Part shown: one piece after another, positions 45,854-57,700 of the stretch
Position numbering within the stretch: position 1 is the stretch's first letter
How the letters are laid out: each line of letters starts with the position of its first letter
From: Pseudomonas pohangensis
Lineage (GTDB): Bacteria > Pseudomonadota > Gammaproteobacteria > Pseudomonadales > Pseudomonadaceae
DNA length: 64,000 bases
Direction of reading: 5' to 3'
NCBI RefSeq assembly: GCF_900105995.1
Contig: NZ_LT629785.1
Coordinates: forward strand, 2,480,001-2,544,000
The notes under the pieces: model-generated
Told to the model about the DNA's origin: nothing
Databases searched by the model: none
The model's input: the letters and a program-made list of their open reading frames with translations, nothing else
Program-made: the position numbers and the translations under genes

Positions 45854-45896
45854 GGTGACAGCTTCAGCGGTCACCATGTCACCCCTAGCGGTCACC
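45854..45896. promoter_or_regulatory. GGTGAC/GTCACC repeat cluster before the AlpA-like gene
   Basis: GGTGAC at 45854-45859 is inverted relative to GTCACC at 45870-45875 (10-bp spacer). Two more GTCACC copies lie at 45878-45883 and 45891-45896. AGCGGTCACC is repeated exactly at a 21-bp interval, two helical turns. It is 52 bp before the AlpA-like start, so it may be its operator or an excision-complex site. Confidence 0.5.
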
Positions 45897-45947
45897 CATA
45901 TCAACCGGCTTAGCCTTGCTCCAACTTAACCGGGAGCATCAAACGCC

Positions 45948-46181
45948 ATGAAAACTGAAACAGCCGCAACACTCGCCAATCCACTTGAACTAATCACCAT
46001 CAGTGAGACATGCAGGGGACTGCGCCTGTCTCGCTCTGGCTTGGATAAGCTACGCGTAAAAGACCTCACCTTTCCAAAACCCTGGAAGGACGGAACTGAC
46101 CGACAAGCCCGCGTGTACTTCGTGCGTGCCGAGGTTGAGGCATGGCTACTCGCCAAGCTCGACGCGAGAGCGGTGGTCTGA
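45948..46181 (+). CDS. AlpA-like small DNA-binding protein (regulator/excisionase)
   Basis: A 77-residue protein with an AlpA/MerR-like helix-turn-helix: LITISETCRGLRLSRSGLDK then RVKDLTFPKPWKDGT and VYFVRAEVEAWLLAKL. AlpA proteins activate integrase genes or act as excisionases in P4-type islands. It overlaps nothing but ends 1 bp before the next ATG, so coupling is probable. Confidence 0.75.
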   Translation: MKTETAATLANPLELITISETCRGLRLSRSGLDKLRVKDLTFPKPWKDGTDRQARVYFVRAEVEAWLLAKLDARAVV

Positions 46182-46182
46182 C

Positions 46183-46845
46183 ATGAAAAAACTAACCCCA
46201 TCTGACAACCCACTTGTAGTGTCCACCAACGACGACCTGTTTGTTGATACCACCACAATCTCTCAACTCTTCGAGCGCCCGCACAAAAACGTACTGCGCT
46301 CGCTGGCCAATCTTGTCGAGGCTGGAGCAATCTCGCGGCTCACTATTGAGCCGCGAGATTACATTGACTCGCGAGGCAAGACGCAGCCCTGCTATCGGCT
46401 TTCAGAGCGTGATGCGCTGCTACTGATGCCATTCATTGGCGGTAACCGCTCAATAGAGGGCCAAGCCAAACTGGTCGATGCCTTTATGGAGCAACAGAAA
46501 GAACTTCTCCGTCTCGCCCGGCACAAGGCAGACCCCCTCCGACTACTGGAGCATCAGGACAAGTGCGCCGCCTCCCGGCTGATGTGTGAAGCATTACAGC
46601 AGGCACGAGCTGCTGCCGGGAAGTCAACCGAAGCACACCACTACCGCACGGAAGGATTGCTCTGTAATTGGCTGCTGACAGGAAGTTTCTCTCCAGTTGA
46701 CGATAACGAACTAAGCACCATCGAACTGCGCAAGCTCAAGAAAATACGCCGCCAAAATACGACACTGATCATCGGCGGTTATACCTACCCACAACGCAAA
46801 GGTTTACTACGCCAGACCTTCCCGCCTGAGCGAGCGATAGACTAA
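46183..46845 (+). CDS. Rha-family phage regulatory protein
   Basis: ATG 46183 is used; an earlier in-frame start lies inside the AlpA-like gene. The N-terminal ~95 residues match the Rha domain (VSTNDDLFVDTTTISQLFER; HKNVLRSLANLVEAG; CYRLSERDALLLMPFIGGN). Rha proteins of lambdoid phages interfere with growth in hosts lacking IHF. The C-terminal ~125 residues are unrelated to phage antirepressor domains I know; the segment EGLLCNWLLTGSFSPVDDNE resembles phage/plasmid replication-adjacent proteins only weakly. The stop overlaps the next start (TAATG). Confidence 0.75.
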   Translation: MKKLTPSDNPLVVSTNDDLFVDTTTISQLFERPHKNVLRSLANLVEAGAISRLTIEPRDYIDSRGKTQPCYRLSERDALLLMPFIGGNRSIEGQAKLVDAFMEQQKELLRLARHKADPLRLLEHQDKCAASRLMCEALQQARAAAGKSTEAHHYRTEGLLCNWLLTGSFSPVDDNELSTIELRKLKKIRRQNTTLIIGGYTYPQRKGLLRQTFPPERAID

Positions 46846-47336
46846 TGGCCGCGACCTATGTGAAGTCCAAAGGCCGTAAAGCGGCCGGTACCTTCTCGAG
46901 GTTTCTGCACGTTGTCGAAGATCACCCTGACTTTCTCAGCTTGTCCGGTAGCGCACTCAAGGTGATTCACTGGCTAGTACGGCAGTACAACGGCAAAAAC
47001 AACGGCAACCTGTCCGCAACGATAACGCAGCTAAAACATCGCGGCATTGCATCGACTGCGACACTTACAAAAGCGCTTGATGAACTGCAAGCCAAGAACC
47101 TGATAGTCCGCACTCGCGAAGGGCGCTTCCTCAACCCTGGGGGGCGCTGCGCTCTTTATGCTGTCACTTGGTTCGCTATTGATGAGTGTCGCGGGGCTGA
47201 CTTGGAGGTCAACGCTACTCGCGCGCCACTTCGCAGTTTCGCCGCTAAAAGAACAGAGCGCCCGCTTCAACTTGTGAAGTCGGTCGATTCACTTAATGAA
47301 GCAAGCGAGGCCGGAAATGATCTTAAATCGGCCTGA
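46845..47336 (+). CDS. Winged-helix-type island protein (possible replication-associated)
   Basis: A 163-residue basic protein. Residues ~25-110 read as a winged helix (FLSLSGSALKVIHWLVRQYN; LSATITQLKHRGIASTATLT; KALDELQAKNLIVRTREGRF), the layout of RepA/DnaD-like or MarR-like DNA-binding modules. The ATG overlaps the rha stop, so both are in one operon. Function not known. Confidence 0.65.
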   Translation: MAATYVKSKGRKAAGTFSRFLHVVEDHPDFLSLSGSALKVIHWLVRQYNGKNNGNLSATITQLKHRGIASTATLTKALDELQAKNLIVRTREGRFLNPGGRCALYAVTWFAIDECRGADLEVNATRAPLRSFAAKRTERPLQLVKSVDSLNEASEAGNDLKSA

Positions 47337-47569
47337 AACACCCCCGAAGCCCGCCCGCCTTGCTTCAACTATTGAACCGATACAGGGGGTACACCCGCTT
47401 CAGAAAGTGAAGTCCTTTATATATATACCAATGCTTGCCGCTGTTCCTGATGCACCAAGCAACTGGTCAGTCAGCCATAACTAGGCTCAAAAAATGACTT
47501 CGCAGCCACTTTGGTCGCAGCCGGCCCTTTCAAATTACCAAATGATTTCGATAAAACCTGGGGGCGCAC

Positions 47570-48190
47570 ATGGGCGGCTGGGGTAGCGGACGAAGAAGCA
47601 GCAACTACACCACTGAAGACATGCGTTCGTTGGATGTTCGCCGGCTTCAGCGCGATGGTTTATTGAAGCAGGGGCTGTCCTGCACATTGATCTGGTCGCG
47701 ACATGGCCAAAAAACCGGCGCTATCCAGATACGCACGAATGGCAACAGCCTCTCGCTTACTTACCAAACCCAGCGTAGCGGCGGCGAAGCACGACAGATG
47801 GACTACCCCGTCGCGCTAGAGTGGACGCAATGCACCTATGGTGGCGAGCGCGTATGGTTTCGTTGTCCAGCTCAAGGGTGCGGACGACGTGTAGCCATTC
47901 TCTACGGCGGATCAGTCTTTGCCTGCAGGCATTGCCACCGGCTAGCCTACTCCAGCCAACGAGACCGCTTTCCTGACAGGCATGCGCTGCGAGCTGACAG
48001 AGTCCGTAAGAAGCTCGGCTGGGAGCTGGGGAAGTTCACTATCAGTCACGACAAACCCAAGGGTATGCACTGGAAAACCTTCAATCGCCTGACGGCAGAG
48101 CATCATCGGCATTCGGTTGCATCCCTGCTAGCCATGGAGGAGTTCTGTGAAATATTCGAGCAGAAACTGGCCAAAATCGAAGGTCGATGA
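47570..48190 (+). CDS. Island zinc-ribbon-like protein of unknown function
   Basis: A 206-residue protein starting MGGWGSGRRSSNYTTEDMRS, a recurrent opening in proteins of proteobacterial islands and phages. It has a CPAQGCGRR...FACRHCHRLAYSSQ pattern (C-x4-C, 17 residues, C-x2-C), probably a zinc ribbon. A beta-rich N-terminal part and a helical C-terminus follow. It has a 233-bp AT-rich leader containing TTTATATATATACC. The role is unknown; DNA binding is a guess from the zinc pattern. Confidence 0.7.
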   Translation: MGGWGSGRRSSNYTTEDMRSLDVRRLQRDGLLKQGLSCTLIWSRHGQKTGAIQIRTNGNSLSLTYQTQRSGGEARQMDYPVALEWTQCTYGGERVWFRCPAQGCGRRVAILYGGSVFACRHCHRLAYSSQRDRFPDRHALRADRVRKKLGWELGKFTISHDKPKGMHWKTFNRLTAEHHRHSVASLLAMEEFCEIFEQKLAKIEGR

Positions 48191-48302
48191 AGCAATTTGG
48201 CAGCATTGAAAACCAGACTTACCAAGATGCTGCGCTTTAACCGACAATAAGGTCCTGCGCCGCCCAATTCATCGGGCATCACATGTTTGAGGAAGACTGA
48301 CC

Positions 48303-49922
48303 ATGCAATGGATCGCCCCCTCCGAGAAAGATACCGCCAACTCTGGCTTGGAAAAACGCCTGTGGGATGCTGCCGATCAGCTGCGTGCCAACTCCGGGTT
48401 GAAGGCCCAGGAGTATTCCGGCCCGATCCTTGGTCTGATCTTCCTGCGCTTTGCCGAGGTGCGTTTTGCCCTGCGCCGTGCCGAGCTGGAAAGCCTGCTG
48501 GTCTCGGCGCGCCGTGGCAGCCGGGTGGACGAGCCGGACGCCTACCACGCCGCCGGCACGCTGTACCTCAGCCCTGAAGCGCGCTTCGACTACCTGCTCA
48601 ACCTGCCCGAGGCGGAGAACATCGGCGGCGAAGTCAACGCCGCCATGCGCCTGATCGAACAGCACAACCCAAAACTCGCAGGCGTGCTGCCAAAGACTTA
48701 CAACCTGTTCACCAGCACCCTGCTCAAGGAGCTGCTGAAAAAGATTTCCGAGATACCCGCCACACTGGAGTACGACGCTTTCGGCCGCATCTACGAATAC
48801 TTCCTTGGTGAGTTCGCCATGAGCGAAGGCCAGGGCGGCGGCGAGTTCTACACCCCGAGCAGCATCGTGCGCCTGCTGACGGAAGTGATTGAACCCTTCC
48901 ATGGCCGCATTCTCGACCCGGCCTGTGGCTCCGGCGGCATGTTCGTGCAGTCGGCGCGATTTGTTGCCGAACACCAGCAGAACCCGGCTGCCGAACTGGC
49001 CATTTGCGGTGTGGAAAAGACCGATGAAACCGGCCGCTTGTGCCGTCTCAACCTAGCGGTACACGGCCTTGAAGGCCAGATAAGCCACGGCGGCAACGTC
49101 AACAGCTACTACGACGACCCGCACAACGCCGTCGGCCAGTTCGACTTTGTACTGGCCAATCCACCGTTCAACGTCAATGCGGTGGACAAGGGACGCTTGG
49201 GCGATATGGTTGGCCCCGGCCGCCGCTTCCCCTTCGGCATGCCGCGTACTGACAACGGCAACTACCTGTGGATTCAGCTGTTCTATTCGTCACTGAACAA
49301 ACAAGGCCGTGCCGGCTTCGTTATGGCCAACTCGGCCTCCGATGCCCGCTCTTCCGAGCAGGAGCTGCGCCAGCAGCTGATTCAAGCGCGGGCAGTGGAC
49401 GTGATGGTCGCCGTCGGTACCAATATGTTCTATACCGTCACCCTGCCCGTGACCCTGTGGTTCCTCGACAAGGGAAAGGCCAACACCCCGCGTGCCGATA
49501 CCGTACTGTTTATCGACGCCCGCCATATCTACCGGCAGATCGACCGCGCCCACCGCGACTGGACGCCGGCGCAGATCGGCTTTATCGCAAATGTCGTGCG
49601 CCTGTATCGCGGCGAAGCTCTTGATCTTACCCATGGCGGTGCGGAGGCAGAAACCCAGCTCAAGGCCGTATTTGGTGAACAGCTCGCATATGCCGACGTG
49701 CTGGGCCTGTGCAAGACCGCCACGCTTGCCGAGATCGAAGCCCAGGGCTGGTCACTCAATCCCGGCCGATATGTCGGCGTAGCGCCCGGCGAGGATGTCA
49801 GCGACGAGGACTTCAAGGAACAGCTGGAAACCCTGAATGAGGAACTGGAAGTGCTGAATGCACAGGCGCGGGAACTGGAACAGACCATTGCTGCGAATGT
49901 GGCCGGGATTCTGGGGGCGTGA
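48303..49922 (+). CDS. hsdM: Type I restriction-modification DNA methyltransferase subunit
   Basis: The 539-residue N6-adenine methyltransferase subunit has the N-terminal HsdM helical domain (EKRLWDAADQLRANSGLKAQ). The SAM-binding motif is D205-PACGSGGMF and the catalytic motif IV is N286-PPF. A C-terminal coiled coil (EQLETLNEELEVLNAQAREL) contacts HsdS. It methylates the host target and is needed for restriction. It is the first gene of the defence operon; hsdS follows within 3 bp. Confidence 0.96.
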   Translation: MQWIAPSEKDTANSGLEKRLWDAADQLRANSGLKAQEYSGPILGLIFLRFAEVRFALRRAELESLLVSARRGSRVDEPDAYHAAGTLYLSPEARFDYLLNLPEAENIGGEVNAAMRLIEQHNPKLAGVLPKTYNLFTSTLLKELLKKISEIPATLEYDAFGRIYEYFLGEFAMSEGQGGGEFYTPSSIVRLLTEVIEPFHGRILDPACGSGGMFVQSARFVAEHQQNPAAELAICGVEKTDETGRLCRLNLAVHGLEGQISHGGNVNSYYDDPHNAVGQFDFVLANPPFNVNAVDKGRLGDMVGPGRRFPFGMPRTDNGNYLWIQLFYSSLNKQGRAGFVMANSASDARSSEQELRQQLIQARAVDVMVAVGTNMFYTVTLPVTLWFLDKGKANTPRADTVLFIDARHIYRQIDRAHRDWTPAQIGFIANVVRLYRGEALDLTHGGAEAETQLKAVFGEQLAYADVLGLCKTATLAEIEAQGWSLNPGRYVGVAPGEDVSDEDFKEQLETLNEELEVLNAQARELEQTIAANVAGILGA

Positions 49923-49924
49923 GG

Positions 49925-51156
<1,232 letters not shown>

Positions 51157-51160
<4 letters not shown>

Positions 51161-53247
51161 ATGCTCAAGACCTGCCGCTTACTCAATTACTCGACGGTGC
51201 AAAGCAGTTCATTGTGCCGATCTTCCAGCGTGACTACTCCTGGGGTACCAAGCACTGCCAGCAGCTCTGGAAAGACATCCTGCGGGCTGGCGACGACCCC
51301 AATCTTCGGGCGCACTTCCTAGGCTCCGTCGTCTACATTGCGGCTGAAGACAACCAGGCTGCCATCCCCCGCTGGCTGGTAATAGACGGGCAGCAACGAC
51401 TGACGACTGTCACGCTGTTGCTTACTGCCCTGCGTGACCACTTGAAAGCCGCGCCTGCTGACGACGAAGCCTTGCCGTCGCCGGAAGAAGTCGAGGACCG
51501 CTTTCTGCGCAATCGCCACGGCAAGGGTGAGCGCAAGAACAAACTCATGCTACGGCGTGCCGACAACGACGCTCTGACCACCCTTATGTCTGGACAGACG
51601 CTTGCCGGTGACGCCGCCGAGGCGGTACGAGAAAACTACGCATTCTTCCGTGAGCGCTTGACTGATACTGATGTGGGCCAGGTATACGCCGGCATTGCGA
51701 AGCTCGTCATCGTGGATGTCAGCCTCACGCGCGGACACGATGACCCTCAGATGATCTTCGAGAGCCTCAACTCGACGGGGCTGGACCTGACAGAAGCCGA
51801 CCTGATCCGCAACTTCGTCCTGATGCGCCTGGACGACGAGCTGCAAACCCGGCTGTATGAAGAATACTGGCGCCCAATCGAGGTCTCATTCGGTAACAGG
51901 TATCGCAGCGAGTTCGACAAGTTCTGCCGCGACTTTCTGGTCATCAAGCTCAAACCGAGCAACCAGTTGCGGGCCGATGCGATCTACCACCACTTTCGCG
52001 ATTACTTCCATGCTGAAACAGCCAGTCGATCGGTCGAAGACGTGCTGATCGAGTTGCGACGCTTCGCCAGTTACTACGTGCGGTTCAGCCTTAGCCATGA
52101 AACCGATCCCGTCTTCGTTCATGCCGCACACCGCCTGCGCACCCTGGTCGAGGTCGCTTCACCCCTGATGCTGCGCCTGTACGACTGCCACGACCGGACG
52201 GGGCAGTTCGACAGCAGCGCCTTCCGGGAAGCTATCGAACTGCTCGAAAGCTATGTGTTTCGTCGCTCTGCGTGTGACATGCAGACTCGTAGCCTTTACC
52301 AAATATTCGCCAGCATTGCCTACAAGGTCAAAGACAGTGAACCACTTCAGAGCCTGAAGGTAGCGCTGTACCGGAGCGGCAAGAAGCGCCGGTTCCCTTC
52401 CGATATCGAGTTTCGAGACGCATTGGAGACCCGCGACGCCTATGCGATGCGCTCCTGCGCCTACCTGCTTGATCGGCTCGAAAATGACAGCAAGGAAAAG
52501 ATCGACACCGGCTCGTTCACGATCGAGCATGTACTGCCACAGAACGAACACCTTTCGTCCTCTTGGCGAGAGATGCTTGGTGACGATTGGAAACTTACTC
52601 AGGAAACCTGGCTGCACCGTTTAGGTAACCTCACGCTGACGGGGTATAACTCCGAATACAGTGATCGGCCCTTCCCCGAGAAGAAGACGATGCCGAAGGG
52701 CTTCAATGACAGCCCCTTGCGTCTCAACCGGTTCATCCGCGAGCAAGACCAATGGACCTCCGCTGAAATTGAAGCCCGAGGCAAGACGCTGGCAAAGCAG
52801 GCCGTTAGCGTCTGGCCAGGGTTGGTGGTCGATATGAATGCCGTGCGTCAGACCGAGATGGAAGAGCGTCGCGCTGCGGCGGCTCCATACAGCATCGATA
52901 CGGTTGGCTTCGACCCGGAGAGCCGCGTACTGTTCGAAGACATCCGCCCGCGCATCCTCGCGCTGGGCGAAGACGTGATCGAGCTTTGTGGTGCCAAGAG
53001 CGTCGTTTATCGCGTCTACGACCACTTCTTGGAAGTGTTGCCCCGTGCGAAGTACATCCTGCTGCTGGCGAACATCAACTTTGACGAAACGGACGACCCA
53101 TCTGGCCTCGCACGCGATGCCTCCGACTTCGCGTTCATTACCAATGCCAGCGAATCTGGTGACGTAACCTTCTCTCTCAAGGATGCCTCGCAGGTTCAGG
53201 TAGCGATGCACATCATCCAGCAAGCCTATGAGAGGGTGACGGAATAG
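51157..53247 (+). CDS. GmrSD-like fused nuclease: DUF262 - DUF1524 (HNH) - DUF5655-like
   Basis: A 696-residue protein. The DUF262 domain (~1-240) shows VPIFQRDYSW (20-29) and D77-GQQRLTT, the motif thought to bind and hydrolyse nucleotide. The DUF1524 His-Asn-His-type nuclease has H458 (TIEHVLPQNEHLSS) and LGNLTLTGYNSEYSDRPF (489-506). The C-terminal ~110 residues (SRVLFEDIRPRILALGEDVI to AMHIIQQAYERV) resemble DUF5655. GmrSD and BrxU proteins of this plan cut phage DNA with modified cytosines, a type IV activity. It overlaps hsdS by 4 bp, so it is made with the type I subunits. Confidence 0.88.
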
Positions 53248-53310
53248 CCATGTCCCTCCCTTCGGGACTGAGCAGGAAAGATGCAGGACTGAGCTAGTTT
53301 TCCGAGCATG

Positions 53311-53346
53311 TACTAATTTCTACTAATCTTGTTATTCTTTAGTAGA
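53311..53346. promoter_or_regulatory. Inverted repeat in the gap before fic (putative operator)
   Basis: TCTACTAA (53319-53326) and TTAGTAGA (53339-53346) are perfect inverted copies with 12 bp between; a further TACTAA lies at 53311-53316. The 156-bp gap is markedly AT-rich compared with the coding flanks. It is the only sizeable gap in the operon, so a second promoter with its own regulator for fic-hsdR is plausible. Confidence 0.55.
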
Positions 53347-53403
53347 GTTTTGACTTGCCCGGCAGCTCCTGCCCTAGCCCAACATGCAGGTATTTGAACC
53401 AGA

Positions 53404-54756
53404 ATGCGCCTCCCGGAATCCCCTCCTGATGTGTCTAATATCCTGCCTAGAGGAGGGCCGGTGCGGTTCTTGGAGTTGCTGAAAAACGCCAACCCACTAC
53501 CGAACGGTCGCTACTTGCATTGGGATGAGTTGCGTCGTCGCCCAGCGCCAGCAGGGATGACCCACGAGGAGTGGTGGCTTACCGTGAGCATACCGCGCTC
53601 CAGCCTTCGACAAACACTGCCGCTGCTGGACAAGACCGGCCAGCCATTTGTATTTGCCTTACCCGCTCCGCTGCTGATCGACCTGCATCATATCGACCGC
53701 GATGCCGCCGGACGAATCCGCTCATCCAGCGCTACCCCGCCCACTGAGGACTCACAGCGCTACCTGATCGGTTCGCTGATCGAAGAAGCCATCACCTCCA
53801 GCCAGCTTGAGGGGGCCGCAACCACCCGCAAGGTCGCTGCCGCCATGCTGCGCAGCGGACGCAAGCCGCATGATCAGCATGAACAGATGATCTTCAACAA
53901 CTTCCGCGCCATGGAGCATCTGCGTTCCATGCGCGATGTGCGGTTGACGCCGGAGCATGTGCTGGAACTGCACCGCATACTGACCGAGGACACCCTGGAT
54001 GATCCACTGGACGCCGGGCGGCTTAGGCTCAGCGACGAAGTGCAAGTGATCGATACGCGCGACAATACTGTGCTGCATGACCCGCCCAGCCACACTGAAC
54101 TGGCGGAGCGCCTGCAACGTCTGTGTGACTTCGCCAATGCCGATGAGGACTCCGAACCATTCGTTCACCCGGTACTGCGCGCCATCCTGCTGCACTTCAT
54201 GATCGGCTACGACCACCCCTTCGCCGATGGCAACGGCCGCACCGCACGCGCGCTGTTCTACTGGTCGATGGCCCGCAGTGGCTATTGGTTGATGGAGTAC
54301 ACCTCGATCAGCCACATCCTGCGTAAAGCACCGGCGCGCTATATGAAGGCGTACCTGTACACAGAGACCGACAGCAACGACACCACCTACTTTCTGCTGC
54401 ATCAGCTCAAGACCATGCGTAAGGCGATTGCTGCGCTGCATGAGTATGTCGAGCGTAAATCGCAGGAGCAAAAGGACACCGAACGCTTGCTGGCAGCCTC
54501 TTCAAGCCTGCGCGGGCGCTTCAATCACCGCCAGGTGGCGCTGCTGACACATGCCTTGCGCAATACCGGCGAAGCCTACCGGGTGGACGCCCATCAGCGC
54601 TCGCACAACGTGGTCTACCAAACCGCGCGCAATGACCTGCTCGATCTGGAAGGGCTGGGGCTGCTGGAAAAAACCAAGCAGGGCAATGCCTTCCTGTTCT
54701 TTGCGCCGGCTAACCTGCGTGAACGGCTACTCAATCTGTCCAGGACGACCCCATGA
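53404..54756 (+). CDS. Fic-domain protein (predicted AMP-transferase) in the RM operon
   Basis: The 450-residue protein has the full Fic motif HPFADGNGRTAR at 271-282 (catalytic His, Mg-binding Asp, ATP-binding GNGR). The inhibitory helix motif (S/T)-x3-E-(G/N) is at S132-SQL-E136-G137, N-terminal to the Fic core, so it is a class II, self-inhibited Fic enzyme. The C-terminal ~70 residues look like a winged helix (LTHALRNTGEAYRVDAHQRS; LLDLEGLGLLEKTKQGNAFL). It probably transfers AMP to a protein; the target is unknown. The stop overlaps the hsdR start (ATGA). Confidence 0.92.
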   Translation: MRLPESPPDVSNILPRGGPVRFLELLKNANPLPNGRYLHWDELRRRPAPAGMTHEEWWLTVSIPRSSLRQTLPLLDKTGQPFVFALPAPLLIDLHHIDRDAAGRIRSSSATPPTEDSQRYLIGSLIEEAITSSQLEGAATTRKVAAAMLRSGRKPHDQHEQMIFNNFRAMEHLRSMRDVRLTPEHVLELHRILTEDTLDDPLDAGRLRLSDEVQVIDTRDNTVLHDPPSHTELAERLQRLCDFANADEDSEPFVHPVLRAILLHFMIGYDHPFADGNGRTARALFYWSMARSGYWLMEYTSISHILRKAPARYMKAYLYTETDSNDTTYFLLHQLKTMRKAIAALHEYVERKSQEQKDTERLLAASSSLRGRFNHRQVALLTHALRNTGEAYRVDAHQRSHNVVYQTARNDLLDLEGLGLLEKTKQGNAFLFFAPANLRERLLNLSRTTP

Positions 54757-57700
54757 GTCCATCTGCCTACACGGAAGATCAACTGGTAGAACAACCCGCC
54801 ATCGGGCTGTTTGATGATCTCGGCTGGCAGACGATGTCGGCAATGGAAGAAAGCTTCGGTGCGAGCGGCACTCTGGGACGCGAAACCAGGGGCGAAGTGG
54901 TTCTGTCGGTTCGCCTGCGCAACGCACTGTGCAAGCTCAACCCCAGCCTGCCAGCAGAAGCCATCACATCGGCCATTGATGAACTGATCCGCGACCGGTC
55001 GGCCATGCTTCTGGAAGCGGCCAACCGCGAGATTTATCAGCTGCTCAAGGAAGGCATCACTGTTTCCGTGCCTGACCGTGAACACGACGGGCAGAAGATT
55101 GAGCGTTTGCGTGTAGTGGACTGGGAGCAGCCGCTGAACAACGACTTCCTGTTGGTAAGTCAGTTCAGCGTCACCGGCGCGCTCTATACCTGCCGGCCCG
55201 ACTTGGTGGGCTTCGTCAACGGCCTGCCGTGGCTGGTCATCGAACTGAAGAAGCCCGGCGTACCGGCACGCGCCGCCTTCGACGAAAACCTGACCCACTA
55301 CAAACAGCAGATTCCGGCGCTGTTCTGCTACAACGGGCTGATGATCGCCTCCAATGGCACAGACAGCCTGGTCGGCTCACTGACTGCGGATTGGGAGCGT
55401 TGGGTCAGGTGGAAGCGCATCGAGCGCGAAGACGAGCCGCGCCGGGTATCGCTGGAAGTGATGCTGCGCGGCACCTGTGAACCGACCCGCCTGCTCGATC
55501 TGGTGGAAAACTTCACCCTGTTCTCCGAACACAAGGCCGGACTGATCAAGATCATCGGCCAGAACCACCAGTTCCTCGGCGTGAACAACGCCATTGCCTC
55601 GATGCTCGAAGCCCGCAAGCTGGGCCACGGTCGCGGCGGCGTGTTCTGGCAGACCCAGGGCAGCGGCAAGAGCTTCTCGATGGTGTTCTTCGCGCAGAAG
55701 ATACTGCGCAAGCTGGTCGGCAACTGGACGTTCGTGGTCGTGACTGACCGGGTGGAGCTGGACGAACAGATTGCCAAGACCTTCAAGACCACCGGCGCCG
55801 TCAGCGAGGCAGAAGGCGATGAATGTCATGCGGCCAGCGGCGCACACCTGCGTGAGCTGTTACGTGGCAACCACCGCTATGTGTTTACCCTGGTACACAA
55901 GTTCCAGACGCCAGAGCTGCTCTGCGACCGCTCTGATGTGATCGTGCTGACCGACGAAGCGCATCGCAGCCAGTACGACACATTGGCGCTGAATATGCGT
56001 GCAGCGCTGCCCAAGGCGATGTTCCTGGCCTTTACCGGCACCCCCCTGATTGCCGGAGAAGAGCGCACCAAGGAAGTGTTCGGCGATTACGTCTCGATCT
56101 ACGACTTCCAGCAGTCCATCGAAGACGGCGCCACCGTGCCGCTGTTCTACGAGAACCGCACGCCAGAATTGCAGCTGACCAACCCCGATCTCAACGAAGA
56201 CATCTATCGCCTGATCGAGGATGCAGAACTCGACCCGGAGCAGGAAGCCAAACTGGAACGCGATCTGGCCCGCCAGTACCACTTGCTGACCCGCGATGAC
56301 CGGCTGGAGACAGTAGCGCAGGACATCGTGCGGCATTTCCTCGGGCGGGGCTTCGTCGGCAAGGCCATGGTGGTGTCCATCGACAAAGCCACCGCGCTGC
56401 GTATGTACGACAAGGTAAAACACTACTGGGCGGCTGAAACCCTGCAAGTGCAAAAGGAGCTTGGCGACCTGGCCATACTGCCGTTCGGCAGCGAGCGCTC
56501 AGCCGAGCAGGCACAACGGGATGTACGCAAGGCCGAGCTGAAGCAACGCCTGGACGTGCTGACCAGCACCGACATGGCAGTCATCGTTTCGCCTGGGCAG
56601 AACGAAATACAGCAGATGAAAACGCTGGGGCTGGACATCGAAGCGCACCGCAAGCGCATGAATGAATCAAACCCCGGACTCGATGAGCGGTTCAAGGACA
56701 CAGAAGACCCGCTTCGCCTGGTCTTCGTCTGCGCCATGTGGCTGACCGGCTTTGATGCGCCGAGCTGCTCGACGGTGTATCTCGACAAGCCGATGCGTAA
56801 CCACACGCTGATGCAGGCCATAGCCCGCGCCAACCGTGTGTTCCCCGGCAAGCACAGCGGTGTGATTGTCGATTACGCCAATGTCTTCGCCTCACTGGAA
56901 AAGGCACTGGCCATCTATCGCCGCGGCAAGGGTGACAACAACCCAGTCAAAGACAAGCAGCAACTGGCCACAGACCTGCGCCAGACAGTGGCTGATGCAA
57001 CAGCCTTCTGCGCTGCCCATGGCGTGATGTTGGAAGAGATAGAAGCTACCCCCGCAGGTGGATTGCAGCGTTTGCAGTGTATTGAAGATGGAATGAATGC
57101 ATTGATATCGCCTGACCAACTACGTCGAGACTTTTTTGCCCATGACCGGCTCGTCAGCACTCTCTACCGCGCAGTGAAGCCTGACCCCTCTGCTCTGGAG
57201 TTCGCCAGTCGCGTTGCCTGTATCGCGACGCTGGCCGAGTGCATCCGTACCCGATTAAATCCGAATCCACCCGACATCTCGCAAGTGATGAATAGCATCA
57301 ACGGAATACTGGATGACTCCATCACCGGCCATGGGATTAGTGAGAAAGGGCCACCTGCGATGGATCTATCAAAGATCAACTTCGAGGCAATGGCGCAAGG
57401 CTTCAAGGTATCTAAACACAAGAACACCGACCTTGAAATACTAAAGGCGGCGATTCGCTCCAAGCTGGAAGACATGATCAAGCTGAACCACACCCGTGCT
57501 GACTTCGCCGTGAAATTTGAAACGCTTATTGAGCGCTACAATGCTGGCAGTCGCAGCATTGAAGAGCTTTATCAGGATATGTTGCACATGAGCAACAGCT
57601 TGAATGTGGAACAGAAACGGCACGTCCGTGAGAACTTGAGCGAGGAAGAACTGGTCATCTTCGACATCCTCACCCGCCCTGCCCCCGAACTAAGCCCGGC

